This document shows positions 10,241-17,747 of a stretch of 19,533 nucleotides of DNA, in pieces. The DNA lies in assembly GCA_007123395.1 (NCBI GenBank), contig SKLD01000562.1:1-19533 (forward strand), read 5' to 3'. Below the pieces are notes generated by a model. That model did not search any database. It was not told the origin of the DNA and worked only from the letters and a program-made list of their open reading frames with translations. The DNA comes from Opitutales bacterium (GTDB lineage: Bacteria > Verrucomicrobiota > Verrucomicrobiia > Opitutales > Oceanipulchritudinaceae). Both the position numbers and the translations under genes were made by a program. Positions within the stretch are counted from its first letter, which is position 1; the number at the start of each line of letters is the position of its first letter.

Positions 10241-10263
10241 TCAATAAAAATAACTCTGAGCTA
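10241..10263 (+). repeat. copy A of a short repeat in an AT-rich spacer
   Basis: TCAA, nine A/T bases, then CTCTGAGCTA. The same arrangement with identical spacing recurs at 19373-19395. About 19 of 23 positions agree, including the complete 10-base CTCTGAGCTA. Both copies are in AT-rich islands just after a plus-strand gene. The surrounding spacer (10212-10384) is strikingly AT-rich and also holds a perfect TATAAT at 10336-10341, a possible -10 box for the downstream methyltransferase gene, though no good -35 was found. Confidence 0.35.
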
Positions 10264-10507
10264 TTTAAATAATGTTTTACAGATTTAATTACTAGTCATC
10301 ATCCGCCGCCTTCGCCTTCCATTTGTGGCAACTAATATAATTCAGAGCTGTCTTTTCGAATAAAATATCTCGTCGATAATTTCTTTGGAAACAGGCCCGG
10401 TGGTTCCGCGGGTAGGCGGGAAGCCGTATGGCGCAGGAGCGGAGGGAAAGGGCGGCAAATCGCGTCGGCCGGTTGGCATTGTCGCGGTTTTCCGGTATGA
10501 GGAGTTG

Positions 10508-11536
10508 ATGGACTCAATCAAATGGGCGGAAGAAGGCAAAGTGCCTGACGCGTTAATCCGTGCGGGCATCCGGCGCCTGCTGGCGCGTCGGCTTGCCGGG
10601 GAGCGCGCGGCGGGTAAGGACGAGAGCATTGACGCCTTTGTCGCGCAACTGGATGCGAGCCCGCTCGCCGTGGAGACAGACGCCGCAAACGAGCAGCACT
10701 ACGAGGTGCCCGCCGCATATTTCCGTAAGGTCCTTGGCGGCCGCTTGAAATACAGCTGCACCTTGTGGGGCGAAGGCGTGCCGGACCTCGATGCTTCGGA
10801 AGAGGCCATGCTTGCGCTCACGGCGGAGCGGGCGGATATCCGTGACGGCATGCGGGTGCTGGAGCTGGGGTGTGGCTGGGGAAGCTTCACCCTGTGGGCG
10901 GCGGAGCGATTTCCGCAAAGCGAGATCGTGGCCGTTTCCAATTCCCGCACGCAGCGGGCCTTCATCGAGGAGCGGGCGGAAGAGCGCGGACTGGAGAATG
11001 TGCGTGTGATTACGGCGGACATGAACACCTTCGTGCCGCCGGACACCTTCGACCGCGTCGTCTCGATCGAGATGTTCGAGCACATGAAGAATTACCGCCG
11101 TCTCATGCAGCGCATTGCTTCTTGGCTGAACCCCGCGGGCAAGCTGTTCGTGCATATTTTCGTACACCGCACCTACGCCTATCCTTTCGAGGATGACGGC
11201 GATTCCGGGGATTGGATGGCGCGTCACTTCTTTACGGGAGGCAACATGCCGAGCGACGACCTGCTGCTGCGCTTTCAAGATGACCTCGCGGTTGAGCGCC
11301 ATTGGCGCGTGAACGGGAAGCACTACAGCAAGACGCTTGAGGCGTGGCTGCGGCGCCAAGACGCCGCCGAGGCGGACATTCTCCCGCTCTTTGAAGAAAC
11401 CTACGGAGGAGAAGACGAGGCAAGACGCTGGCTCCGCCGCTGGCGTATCTTCTACATGGCCTGCTCCGAACTTTTTCGTTACAAAGACGGATGGGAGTGG
11501 TTCGTCGCCCACTACCGCTTCACAAAGCGGGTTTAG
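10508..11536 (+). CDS. SAM-dependent methyltransferase, CFA-synthase / coclaurine N-methyltransferase-like
   Basis: 342 residues from the ATG at 10508, which has GGAG 3 bases upstream; the frame is open upstream to a TTG at 10385 but that stretch does not look coding. The Rossmann SAM-binding motif is VLELGCGWGSF (residues 117-127). The family block NEQHYEVP, the YSCTLWGEG stretch, SIEMFEHMKNY, and FTGGNMPSDDLLLRFQ match the branch of Pfam CMAS proteins that includes plant coclaurine N-methyltransferase and bacterial relatives, rather than E. coli Cfa. The C-terminal pattern RWRIFYMACSELFRYKDGWEW is typical of that branch. Lipid cyclopropanation or N-methylation of an unknown amine are both possible. 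No neighbouring gene indicates the substrate. Confidence 0.85.
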   Translation: MDSIKWAEEGKVPDALIRAGIRRLLARRLAGERAAGKDESIDAFVAQLDASPLAVETDAANEQHYEVPAAYFRKVLGGRLKYSCTLWGEGVPDLDASEEAMLALTAERADIRDGMRVLELGCGWGSFTLWAAERFPQSEIVAVSNSRTQRAFIEERAEERGLENVRVITADMNTFVPPDTFDRVVSIEMFEHMKNYRRLMQRIASWLNPAGKLFVHIFVHRTYAYPFEDDGDSGDWMARHFFTGGNMPSDDLLLRFQDDLAVERHWRVNGKHYSKTLEAWLRRQDAAEADILPLFEETYGGEDEARRWLRRWRIFYMACSELFRYKDGWEWFVAHYRFTKRV

Positions 11537-11567
11537 GTGCTGCGACAATCAGATCCCGCCCATAACC

Positions 11568-12968
11568 TCAAAAATCGAGAATAAAGCTGTCGCCTTCGTT
11601 CGGGATGGTGACATCCCAATCAAACTGTTTGCGGATGTGCCCGGCGAGGGCTTCGCGGGCCGCCGGTTCGCCGTGGACAAGGAAGACCCGCTCGGGTGCG
11701 CGGTTAAAGCCGAGCAGCCACGCCATTATCTCTTCGTAGTCGGCGTGTCCCGAGAAGCCTTCGATCCGCTCGACGCGGGCGCGCACAGGCACGTCGCCTC
11801 CGAACATACGGAGGCTCTCCTTGCCTTCAAGAAGGGCGCGCCCGCGCGTGCCCTGCGCTTGGTAGCCGATGAGCAGGACGGTGTTTTCCGCGTGCGGCAA
11901 GCGTTCGGAGAGATGATGGAGAATGCGCCCGCCCGTGGCCATGCCGCTGGCGGATATGATAATCGCGCGCTCCTTAACTTTATTGATGGCAATGGACTCG
12001 TTTCTCGATTCGGTCAGGTGAAGGTGTTTTGTCTTGAATAAATCGGTCCCTCGGAGCGTTAGCTTGCGCGCTTCGAGATTGAGGTCCGCCGTGTGCGCGC
12101 GGTGTGTGCGCAGCGCGCTTTGCGCCATGGGCGAGTCAAGGTAAACGTCGAGTTCGGGGATTGTGCCCTCAGCCTCCATCTCGCGTATGAGAAAAAGCAG
12201 GCTCTGCGCACGCCCTACGGCGAACGCGGGAACGACGATGACTCCTCCCCGTTTTACGGCGGCGTTGATGGCGGCGGCAAGGGTTCCGCACAAGTCGTGT
12301 GCTTCGTGCAGACGTTCGCCGTACGTCGATTCGAGGATGAGGTAGTCGACGTTGTATGGTTGCGAGGGCGGACGCAGGATCGTATCGCGAGGGCGCCCGA
12401 GGTCACCGGAAAAACAGATCTTGCGCGTGTCCTTCACACGATCGGCCTTAATGTCGAGAAAACCCGCGCCCAGGATGTGCCCGACGTCGCGGTATTTCGC
12501 CCGCAGATGCGGTGTGGGCCGGACGTGCGCGCCGTAGGGAACGGGCTTGAGGAGCGGAAGAACGGCTTCGGCGTCGCGCTGATCGAAAAGGGGCTGGGCG
12601 GGACGGTGTTTGCTGTATCCGCGCTTGTTCGCCCAACGCGCCTCTTCTTCCTGGAGGTGCCCTGTATCGGGCAGGAGAATACGCGCGAGGTCGGCAGTCG
12701 GCGCGGTGCACCAAACCGGCCCCTCGTAGCCCTGCCGCTTCAGGCGGGGAAGAAAGCCGGTGTGGTCAATGTGCGCGTGGGTAAGGAAAATGCCGTCGAT
12801 CGCATCAACGGGCACCGGAAACGGGTCCCAGTTTTTCAGCCGGTCCTCCTTGCGCCCTTGGAAGAGGCCGCAGTCGACGAGCAGCTTCTTGCCCTGTGTT
12901 TCAAGGAGCGTGCGCGAGCCCGTGACAGTGCCCGCCGCGCCAAGGAAGGTGATGCGTGTTGTGGCCAT
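11568..12968 (-). CDS. MBL-fold / beta-CASP RNA-processing exonuclease
   Basis: 466 residues from the ATG at 12968; the frame extends to a TTG at 13010, but the family normally starts with ITFLGAAGTVTGS. It belongs to the metallo-beta-lactamase beta-CASP group of nucleases (CPSF73/Ysh1-like, COG1236). Metal-binding motifs seen are THAHIDH (63-69), a later His near DVGHILGAG, Asp in CFSGDLGRPRD, and the beta-CASP motifs SGMATGGRILHHL, GFSGHADYEEI and LVHGEPAA. It probably cleaves or trims RNA; the substrate is unknown. The gene converges on the methyltransferase gene with only a 31-bp gap, and no terminator hairpin was found there. Confidence 0.92.
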   Translation of the reverse strand: MATTRITFLGAAGTVTGSRTLLETQGKKLLVDCGLFQGRKEDRLKNWDPFPVPVDAIDGIFLTHAHIDHTGFLPRLKRQGYEGPVWCTAPTADLARILLPDTGHLQEEEARWANKRGYSKHRPAQPLFDQRDAEAVLPLLKPVPYGAHVRPTPHLRAKYRDVGHILGAGFLDIKADRVKDTRKICFSGDLGRPRDTILRPPSQPYNVDYLILESTYGERLHEAHDLCGTLAAAINAAVKRGGVIVVPAFAVGRAQSLLFLIREMEAEGTIPELDVYLDSPMAQSALRTHRAHTADLNLEARKLTLRGTDLFKTKHLHLTESRNESIAINKVKERAIIISASGMATGGRILHHLSERLPHAENTVLLIGYQAQGTRGRALLEGKESLRMFGGDVPVRARVERIEGFSGHADYEEIMAWLLGFNRAPERVFLVHGEPAAREALAGHIRKQFDWDVTIPNEGDSFILDF

Positions 12969-13014
12969 GGGGTGAGAAATAGGATTGGGACGGTCGCTGC
13001 CGCATGGCAACGGA

Positions 13015-13150
13015 AAAAGAGGATCTGCGCGCGCGCGGATTCGAGGCGCAGGATACGGGTGGTGCCATCCGCGAGGGTGAGCCGGAGTTCTTCGCCCACG
13101 TCCAGCTCAAAGGCAGTGAGGGAAGGCCGAGTCTGTTTTTCGAGGGACAT
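13015..13150 (-). pseudogene. possible 5' remnant of an unidentified gene
   Basis: From an ATG at 13150 the minus strand encodes about 45 residues that look like genuine protein, beginning MSLEKQTRPS and including ELRLTLADGTTRILRLESA. Codon choice is GC-rich at third positions, like the neighbours. After about 13015 the reading frame turns into unlikely sequence and runs, out of frame, into the start of the MBL nuclease gene. This suggests the beginning of a gene whose remainder was deleted, or possibly a leader ORF. I do not recognise the family. Evidence is compositional only. Confidence 0.3.
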
Positions 13151-13262
13151 GCCGCAGATCGTTGAGGTCTTTGCCGACGGTGGCGAAACAAAACCGGACA
13201 AGGAGGACGTGTCGCTCCGGAGCCGTCTTGCCAAGCGGAGGACGCATTACAACGGTGGTGTT

Positions 13263-14051
13263 ATGAAGATTGCCCTTGTCGGGGACCTGCACTTTATTGC
13301 ACCGGACGTTTCCGCCCGCAAGCGACGGCAGCGGCGGCGGCATTTTGCCGAAGCATGGCCCTCGTTTGCACGGGTCGAATCCATCGTCCGCCATGAATCG
13401 CCCGACCTCGTCGTGTCCGTCGGCGACATCGTCGACTGGTACAGCGACGAAAGCCGCGACTTTGCGCTGGAACGGTTGGACGCCTTGAAACCCCCGTGGC
13501 TCCTCACGCCGGGAAACCACGACTTCGCGCCCGGGGGCGAAGACGGTGAGCCGCGCACGGCTTTGGTGGGGCCAGAGGAGATCCGCAAACGATGGGAGGC
13601 GCGTGGTGTGGCCTTGGGCAACCGGTCCGTGGAGGCTGACGGTGTGCGGCTGCTACTCGTGGATAGCCCCGACAGCTCGGTGCCGGAAGGCACCGCCGCG
13701 TGGCTGCGCAAGGAGACGGAGGGATCGGCGCGGAACATTCTCATCACGCACGTGCCGCTGAATGTTCCGGAAATGGCTGATTACATCCTCTCCGTCGAGC
13801 CACAGCGCGACCTGCGCAAATACGTGCAGAGCGGTGCGCCGCGGCTCTTCGAGGAAGCGGTGCGGGGCCGGGTGGAAGCCGTCTTCTCCGGGCACCTGCA
13901 CTTTCCGGGTAAGGTGTCCGCCGACGGGACGGACATGTACCTGCTGCCGCTGAGTGTCCGCGCCGTCGGCAAGACATACAAAGGACAAGGCGGTCTTTGC
14001 ATTCTCGATACGAAGAAGCAGGCGGGAGACATGGTGCGGATGCTGCATTAG
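13263..14051 (+). CDS. metallophosphoesterase (calcineurin-like)
   Basis: 262 residues. All family metal-binding motifs are in order: GDLH (Asp8, His10), GDIVDW (Asp55), GNHD (Asn85-His86-Asp87), ITHVP and a C-terminal GHLH. It should be an active two-metal phosphoesterase, but the family covers protein, nucleotide and nucleic-acid phosphatases and the substrate is not predictable. The ATG at 13263 was chosen because MKIALVGDLH is the usual family N terminus; an open frame extends upstream without recognisable protein. It is divergent from the MBL nuclease gene, and transcription converges on glnA. Confidence 0.88.
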   Translation: MKIALVGDLHFIAPDVSARKRRQRRRHFAEAWPSFARVESIVRHESPDLVVSVGDIVDWYSDESRDFALERLDALKPPWLLTPGNHDFAPGGEDGEPRTALVGPEEIRKRWEARGVALGNRSVEADGVRLLLVDSPDSSVPEGTAAWLRKETEGSARNILITHVPLNVPEMADYILSVEPQRDLRKYVQSGAPRLFEEAVRGRVEAVFSGHLHFPGKVSADGTDMYLLPLSVRAVGKTYKGQGGLCILDTKKQAGDMVRMLH

Positions 14052-14072
14052 GGCACGCGGGTGGCGGCGAGG

Positions 14073-14104
14073 AAAAAAAACGCCTCCCGGAAAGCCGGGA
14101 GGCG
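14073..14104 (-). terminator. rho-independent terminator of glnA
   Basis: Read on the minus strand, a perfect 10-bp stem (14104-14095 with 14090-14081) and 4-base loop is followed by eight T residues (14080-14073). It lies 41 bases beyond the glnA stop codon. There is no T-run on the plus-strand side, so it serves glnA and not the metallophosphoesterase gene. Confidence 0.9.
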
Positions 14105-14144
14105 GTGTGAGTGAAGCGACAAGACAAGCGTGGGCAGGACCCGG

Positions 14145-15161
14145 TTACTCCGGGGACACGGTTTTCACTGTGCGCAGGATCCGCGAACAGATTTGGTAGG
14201 GGTCGCCCTGGGAGTTCGGCCGGCGGTCTTCCAGATAGCCTTTGTAACCGTTTTTGATAAAGCTGTGCGGCACGCGGATGGAGGCGCCGCGGTCGCCCAC
14301 ACCCCACGAGAACTTGTCGATCGACTGGGTCTCGTGGAAACCGGTGAGGCGCAGTTCGTTGTCGGGACCGTAGGCCGCGATGTGCTCGTCCTTTAATTTC
14401 TCGAAGGCGTCCATCAGCTTGCGGAAGAATTCCTCACCGCCGACTTCGCGCATATACTTCGTCGAGAAATTACAGTGCATTCCGGAACCGTTCCAGTCGC
14501 CGAGGAAGGGTTTGCAGTGCCACTCAACGTCGACTTCGTACTTCTCGCAGAGACGCAAGAGGAGGTAGCGGGCCATCCACATGTCGTCGGCACAGGCGCG
14601 GGAGCCCTTTGCGAAGATCTGGAACTCCCACTGGCCCTTGGCCACCTCGGCGTTGATGCCTTCATGGTTGATACCGGCGTGGAGGCAGAGGTTGAGGTGC
14701 TCTTCGACGATCTCCCGCGCGACGTTACCCACATTGGCGTAGCCGACGCCGGTGTAGTATTCACCCTGCGGGCTCGGGAAACCGAAATCAGCCGGCCATC
14801 CCAGCGGACGGCGGTTCCTGAAGAGGAAATATTCCTGCTCGAGGCCGAACCATGTGTCCGGATCGTCTTCGATCGTCGCGCGATGGTTGCTCGGGTGCGG
14901 TGTTTCGCCGTCCGGCATCATTACCTCGCACATGACGAGGAAGCCGTTTTCGCGAGCGCCATCGGGATACAGCCCAACAGGCTTAAGCATACAGTCGGAG
15001 CTTTTGCCCTCTGCTTGCTTGGTGGAGCTGCCGTCGAAGCCCCACATGGGGCAGTCTTCGAGCGACTTCGGCGCTTCGGTTGCGATCCGGGTCTTGCCCC
15101 GGAGGTTCGGCACAGGCGTGTAGCCGTCGAGCCAGATGTACTCAAGCTTGTACTTTGCCAT
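14145..15161 (-). CDS. glnA: glutamine synthetase, type II (eukaryote-like)
   Basis: 338 residues from the ATG at 15161; the frame extends upstream to a TTG but MAKYKLEYIWLDGY is the natural start. Makes glutamine from glutamate, ammonia and ATP. Signatures include MWGFDGSST (DGSST at 43-47), the ATP-site KGQWEFQI, WNGSGMHCNFSTKYM, the DRGASIRVP stretch, and the GSII C-terminal DRRPNSQGDPYQI. Length and motifs fit the short GSII class of eukaryotes and some bacteria, not the 450-residue adenylylated GSI class. Adenylylation control is therefore not expected. It is divergent from the kinase/phosphatase pair and has its own terminator. Confidence 0.95.
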   Translation of the reverse strand: MAKYKLEYIWLDGYTPVPNLRGKTRIATEAPKSLEDCPMWGFDGSSTKQAEGKSSDCMLKPVGLYPDGARENGFLVMCEVMMPDGETPHPSNHRATIEDDPDTWFGLEQEYFLFRNRRPLGWPADFGFPSPQGEYYTGVGYANVGNVAREIVEEHLNLCLHAGINHEGINAEVAKGQWEFQIFAKGSRACADDMWMARYLLLRLCEKYEVDVEWHCKPFLGDWNGSGMHCNFSTKYMREVGGEEFFRKLMDAFEKLKDEHIAAYGPDNELRLTGFHETQSIDKFSWGVGDRGASIRVPHSFIKNGYKGYLEDRRPNSQGDPYQICSRILRTVKTVSPE

Positions 15162-15207
15162 ATTATTTTTCTTTAATCTATTTGGTTGTTGGTTGAGGTT
15201 TGACAAT

Positions 15208-15231
15208 GGGAGGCCCTCCTCCGCGGGAGGA
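15208..15231 (-). promoter_or_regulatory. mutually exclusive hairpins upstream of glnA
   Basis: Three short complementary blocks sit 47-70 bases upstream of the glnA ATG: GGAGG (15209-15213), TCCTCC (15217-15222) and GGAGGA (15226-15231). The middle block can pair with either neighbour, so two alternative hairpins are possible in the glnA leader RNA. This resembles a simple regulatory leader, but the stems are only 5-6 bp and no T-run follows. Confidence 0.25.
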
Positions 15232-15356
15232 AGACCCTGTCATATCCAAATTCTTCAGCAAGCAACTAATGGGCCAATTCTCGGAATGCCCGGATTTTGT
15301 TTCTTTTTCAACGCCGGGATAGCCATACGCCCGATAAGCCCCCACGGTAATCGAAC

Positions 15357-15788
15357 ATGCAGGAAGTGAAAGACACGCATCAGGCGACCGTCCACATCGG
15401 CTATGACGGGCGGGTACACAAGACCTATAATGGCGCGATGGCGAAAGAACGCTTCGAAAACGAGTTGCGCGTTCTGCGTTACCTTGAAGAGAAGGGCTGC
15501 GATTTCGTGCCCAAACTCCTCGAAGTTGACGAAGAAAAGCTGAAGATCGTGACGACGAACTGCGGGCAGATCGTCAAGCGCATCAGTGGCGAAAAACTCA
15601 AGCAACTTTTCGATGAACTGGAGAGCTACGGCGTGCGGCACGAAGACGCCTTTGCACGCAATGTGACCTACAGCGCTCAGATGGGCCGCTTCTGCATCAT
15701 TGACTTCGAATTCGCCACCATCCTCGAGACCGGCGAGACCCTCACCCTCGACCACCCGGGCTTCAAAGACCGCTATGAACTCAAATGA
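15357..15788 (+). CDS. compact RIO/Bud32-like protein kinase
   Basis: 143 residues, very short for a kinase. A minimal protein-kinase-like fold can be read in order: a beta-hairpin with Lys22 in RVHKTY (ATP lysine), a helix with Glu34/Glu36 (ENELRVLRYLEE), a hinge-like KIVTTNCGQIV, the catalytic loop HEDAFARN (His95, Asp97, Asn102; HxDxxxxN pattern), and the metal-binding IIDFEFA (Asp116, DFE replacing DFG). All catalytic residues appear present, so activity is plausible. It lacks a normal glycine loop and most of the C-lobe, as in Bud32/RIO-type kinases. Its 3' end overlaps the PP2C gene by 14 bp. The substrate is unknown; a small-molecule kinase is an alternative. Confidence 0.7.
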   Translation: MQEVKDTHQATVHIGYDGRVHKTYNGAMAKERFENELRVLRYLEEKGCDFVPKLLEVDEEKLKIVTTNCGQIVKRISGEKLKQLFDELESYGVRHEDAFARNVTYSAQMGRFCIIDFEFATILETGETLTLDHPGFKDRYELK

Positions 15789-16623
15789 AGCCGACGCCCC
15801 CGCCCCGCCGCTGCCGTCCCTCCGCTGGTCCGGTTGCACTCATGTTGGCCGCGTGCGCAAGAACAACGAAGACGCCTTTCTTGCCCTGACCTTCGACCGC
15901 CAGTCGACGCGCTACCTCGGCAAAACAGGCGATGCCTCGCTCGATCAGGGCGACTTCGTCTTTGCCGTGAGCGACGGCATGGGCGGGGCCAACGCCGGCG
16001 AGTTCGCAAGCCGGATCGCCGTCGACAAGATCACAGAGCTACTCCCCCGTACCTTCCGTCTCTCTGCCATGGGTCTTTCCCAAGGACCCCACGAACTCCT
16101 TGAGGAGATCTTTTCCCGCACCCACAAAGCCATGGAGAGCATGGGCTTTCACTACGAGGAATGCCGCGGCATGGGTGCGACCCTTAGCCTCTGTTGGTTC
16201 TCTCCGGAGCAGATGGTCTTCGCCCATATCGGCGACAGCCGCGTCTACTACCTTCCGCGCGGCGGTGGCATCCGGCAGATCACGAAGGACCACACACACG
16301 TGGAGTGGCTGCTGGAAACCGGTCGCATCACGAAGACCGAGGCGCGCTTCCACCCCAAGCGCCACGTCCTCAATAAAGCCCTCGGCGCGCGCTTCAATCA
16401 CGTCGAACCCCAACTCGGCACGGTAAAATACGAAAGCGGAGACTGCATCCTCCTCTGCACCGACGGCGTTCTCGAGGCAAGCGGCGCGGCCGGTCTTGAG
16501 GTTTTGCTCAGGCAGCCGAGCAAACGGGAGGCGGAGTTACCCCCGGCGCAGCGCATTGTCGACGACGCCGTGCATGTCTCGGGCAAGGACAACAGCACTG
16601 CGGTGGTCGTGGAAGTCCTCTGA
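15775..16623 (+). CDS. PP2C-family serine/threonine protein phosphatase
   Basis: 282 residues from the ATG at 15775, chosen because the stretch upstream in this frame is the shadow of the kinase gene. PP2C (PPM) metal-dependent phosphatase motifs are complete: GRVRKNNEDAF (Glu32, Asp33), AVSDGMGGANAGE (Asp67), GMGATLSLCWF, HIGDSRVYYLP, LLCTDGVLEA and the closing KDNSTAVVVEVL. The insertion RYLGKTGDASLDQGD sits between motifs 1 and 2. No transmembrane segment is seen, so it should be cytoplasmic. The 14-bp overlap with the kinase-like gene strongly suggests a joint operon and opposing activities on a shared target. Confidence 0.93.
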   Translation: MNSNEADAPAPPLPSLRWSGCTHVGRVRKNNEDAFLALTFDRQSTRYLGKTGDASLDQGDFVFAVSDGMGGANAGEFASRIAVDKITELLPRTFRLSAMGLSQGPHELLEEIFSRTHKAMESMGFHYEECRGMGATLSLCWFSPEQMVFAHIGDSRVYYLPRGGGIRQITKDHTHVEWLLETGRITKTEARFHPKRHVLNKALGARFNHVEPQLGTVKYESGDCILLCTDGVLEASGAAGLEVLLRQPSKREAELPPAQRIVDDAVHVSGKDNSTAVVVEVL

Positions 16624-16634
16624 CCTCGCGTCTT

Positions 16635-16658
16635 TTTTTCGCGGAGGCGCGCGAAAAA
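16635..16658. terminator. possible weak hairpin after the PP2C gene
   Basis: TTTTTCGCG pairs with CGCGAAAAA around a 6-base loop, 11 bases after the PP2C stop codon. There is no downstream T-run on the plus strand, so terminator activity there would rest on the arm itself. It may instead mark the upstream edge of the following leader-like element. Confidence 0.35.
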
Positions 16659-16702
16659 TTGAACAAGGCCTGTGTTGTCGTGTCTGAGAAAGGGAACATA
16701 CC

Positions 16703-16720
16703 ATGTTCGCAGTCGTTTAG
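16703..16720 (+). other. 5-codon ORF MFAVV with Shine-Dalgarno (L21-like start)
   Basis: ATG TTC GCA GTC GTT TAG is preceded by AAAGGGA (16690-16696) at a good spacing of 6 bases. MFAVV is a typical N terminus of ribosomal protein L21 (RplU), but the frame stops at once and no L21 sequence follows. A strong terminator begins 27 bases later. It may be a leader peptide, a small RNA, or a displaced copy of an rplU 5' region. The observation is direct; each interpretation is inference. Confidence 0.35.
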
Positions 16721-16747
16721 TTAGTTTGTAGTTTGGTTAAGCACTTG

Positions 16748-16775
16748 AATGCCGCCGCGCCCCGGCGGCATTTTT
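16748..16775 (+). terminator. rho-independent terminator upstream of rsmE
   Basis: AATGCCGCCG (16748-16757) pairs perfectly with CGGCGGCATT (16763-16772) around the loop CGCCC, and the T-run continues to 16775. It lies 39 bases before the rsmE ATG. It could end the PP2C transcript, end a small RNA made from 16660-16747, or act as an attenuator for rsmE. Confidence 0.85.
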
Positions 16776-16813
16776 GTTGTCCGGATTCGGGCATCCCGCC
16801 CAAACTCGCCTCC

Positions 16814-17578
16814 ATGTCGATCCTTCGTGTATTTCACGACGGGGCCGTGGCGCCTGCGGGCGAAACGTGGACCCTCGGGCGCGATGAAGCACGCCACCTT
16901 GTCCGCGTGCGGCGGGCCCGCCCCGGTGATACGGTTGAAGTTCTCAACGGGCGGGGGCACCGTGCCGTCGCCACCCTTGTCGCCGCCGCCGGTCACGCCG
17001 CCACGCTCCGCACCGACTCCGTGCGCGCCGAACCGGCGGTAGCCCCCCGTATCCACCTTTGTCTCGCGCTGGCCAAGGCCAAGGCCTTTGAACTCGCCGT
17101 GCAGAAGACAGCCGAACTCGGGGTGGCCTCCGTCATCCCCGTCGCGACGGAGAATTGCGACGTCGGGCTCTTCGGGGCGCGGGCCATCGCCAAAGTCGAC
17201 AAGTGGCGCTCCATTGCCGTCGAATCGCTCAAGCAGTGCGGCAACTCATGGCTCCCGCATATTGTCGTGCCCGTCCCCTTCGTCGACGCGCTGGCCCGCG
17301 CCCGCTCCGCACCTGGCTTGCGTATCATTGCCGCGCTGCATCCGCGGGCGGAACCGCTCGGCACCGTCCTTGCCCGCGAGAACCCGACCGAAGCCACCGT
17401 TTTCATCGGCCCGGAAGGCGATTTCACCCCTGCGGAATACGAAAACGCATTTGCCGCGGGGTGTGTCCCGGTCACGCTCGCCGAAACCGTGCTGCGCGTT
17501 GAAACAGCCGCTGTCGCCGCCCTGTCCGTCCTCGTCCAATACAGACTCTCAACATCGGCCGGAATAGAAGCCACCTGA
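16814..17578 (+). CDS. rsmE: 16S rRNA (uracil1498-N3)-methyltransferase
   Basis: 254 residues from the ATG at 16814 (the open frame starts earlier at a TTG inside the terminator region). RsmE is a SPOUT-class, knotted methyltransferase that modifies U1498 of 16S rRNA using SAM. The N-terminal PUA-like domain (about 1-75) contains EARHLVRVRRARPGD. The SPOUT domain has LCLALAKAKAFELAVQKTAELGV, then the knot with FIGPEGDFTPAEYE and the closing LRVETAAVAAL. Length is normal. No Shine-Dalgarno is evident, and the terminator immediately upstream implies its promoter is very close to the gene or that readthrough is used. Confidence 0.93.
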   Translation: MSILRVFHDGAVAPAGETWTLGRDEARHLVRVRRARPGDTVEVLNGRGHRAVATLVAAAGHAATLRTDSVRAEPAVAPRIHLCLALAKAKAFELAVQKTAELGVASVIPVATENCDVGLFGARAIAKVDKWRSIAVESLKQCGNSWLPHIVVPVPFVDALARARSAPGLRIIAALHPRAEPLGTVLARENPTEATVFIGPEGDFTPAEYENAFAAGCVPVTLAETVLRVETAAVAALSVLVQYRLSTSAGIEAT

Positions 17579-17747
17579 TTTTACTGGACAAAAGAACCCA
17601 CGTCAAAAGGCTGGCTATACCCGAGATTTGTGCTACCAACAAGAATAAGAGCGCTCACACTAAACGATTGAATATTCGACGGAGAAACGCCGACTGCCTT
17701 ACGTTTGCCCGACCGAACTGCTAAGGCCGTTCGCGCGGGACGTCCGC

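Noticed and set aside
12093..13262. 390-residue upstream extension of the metallophosphoesterase frame
   Set aside because: This part is antisense to the MBL nuclease gene and does not resemble protein; the family start MKIALVGDLH is at 13263.
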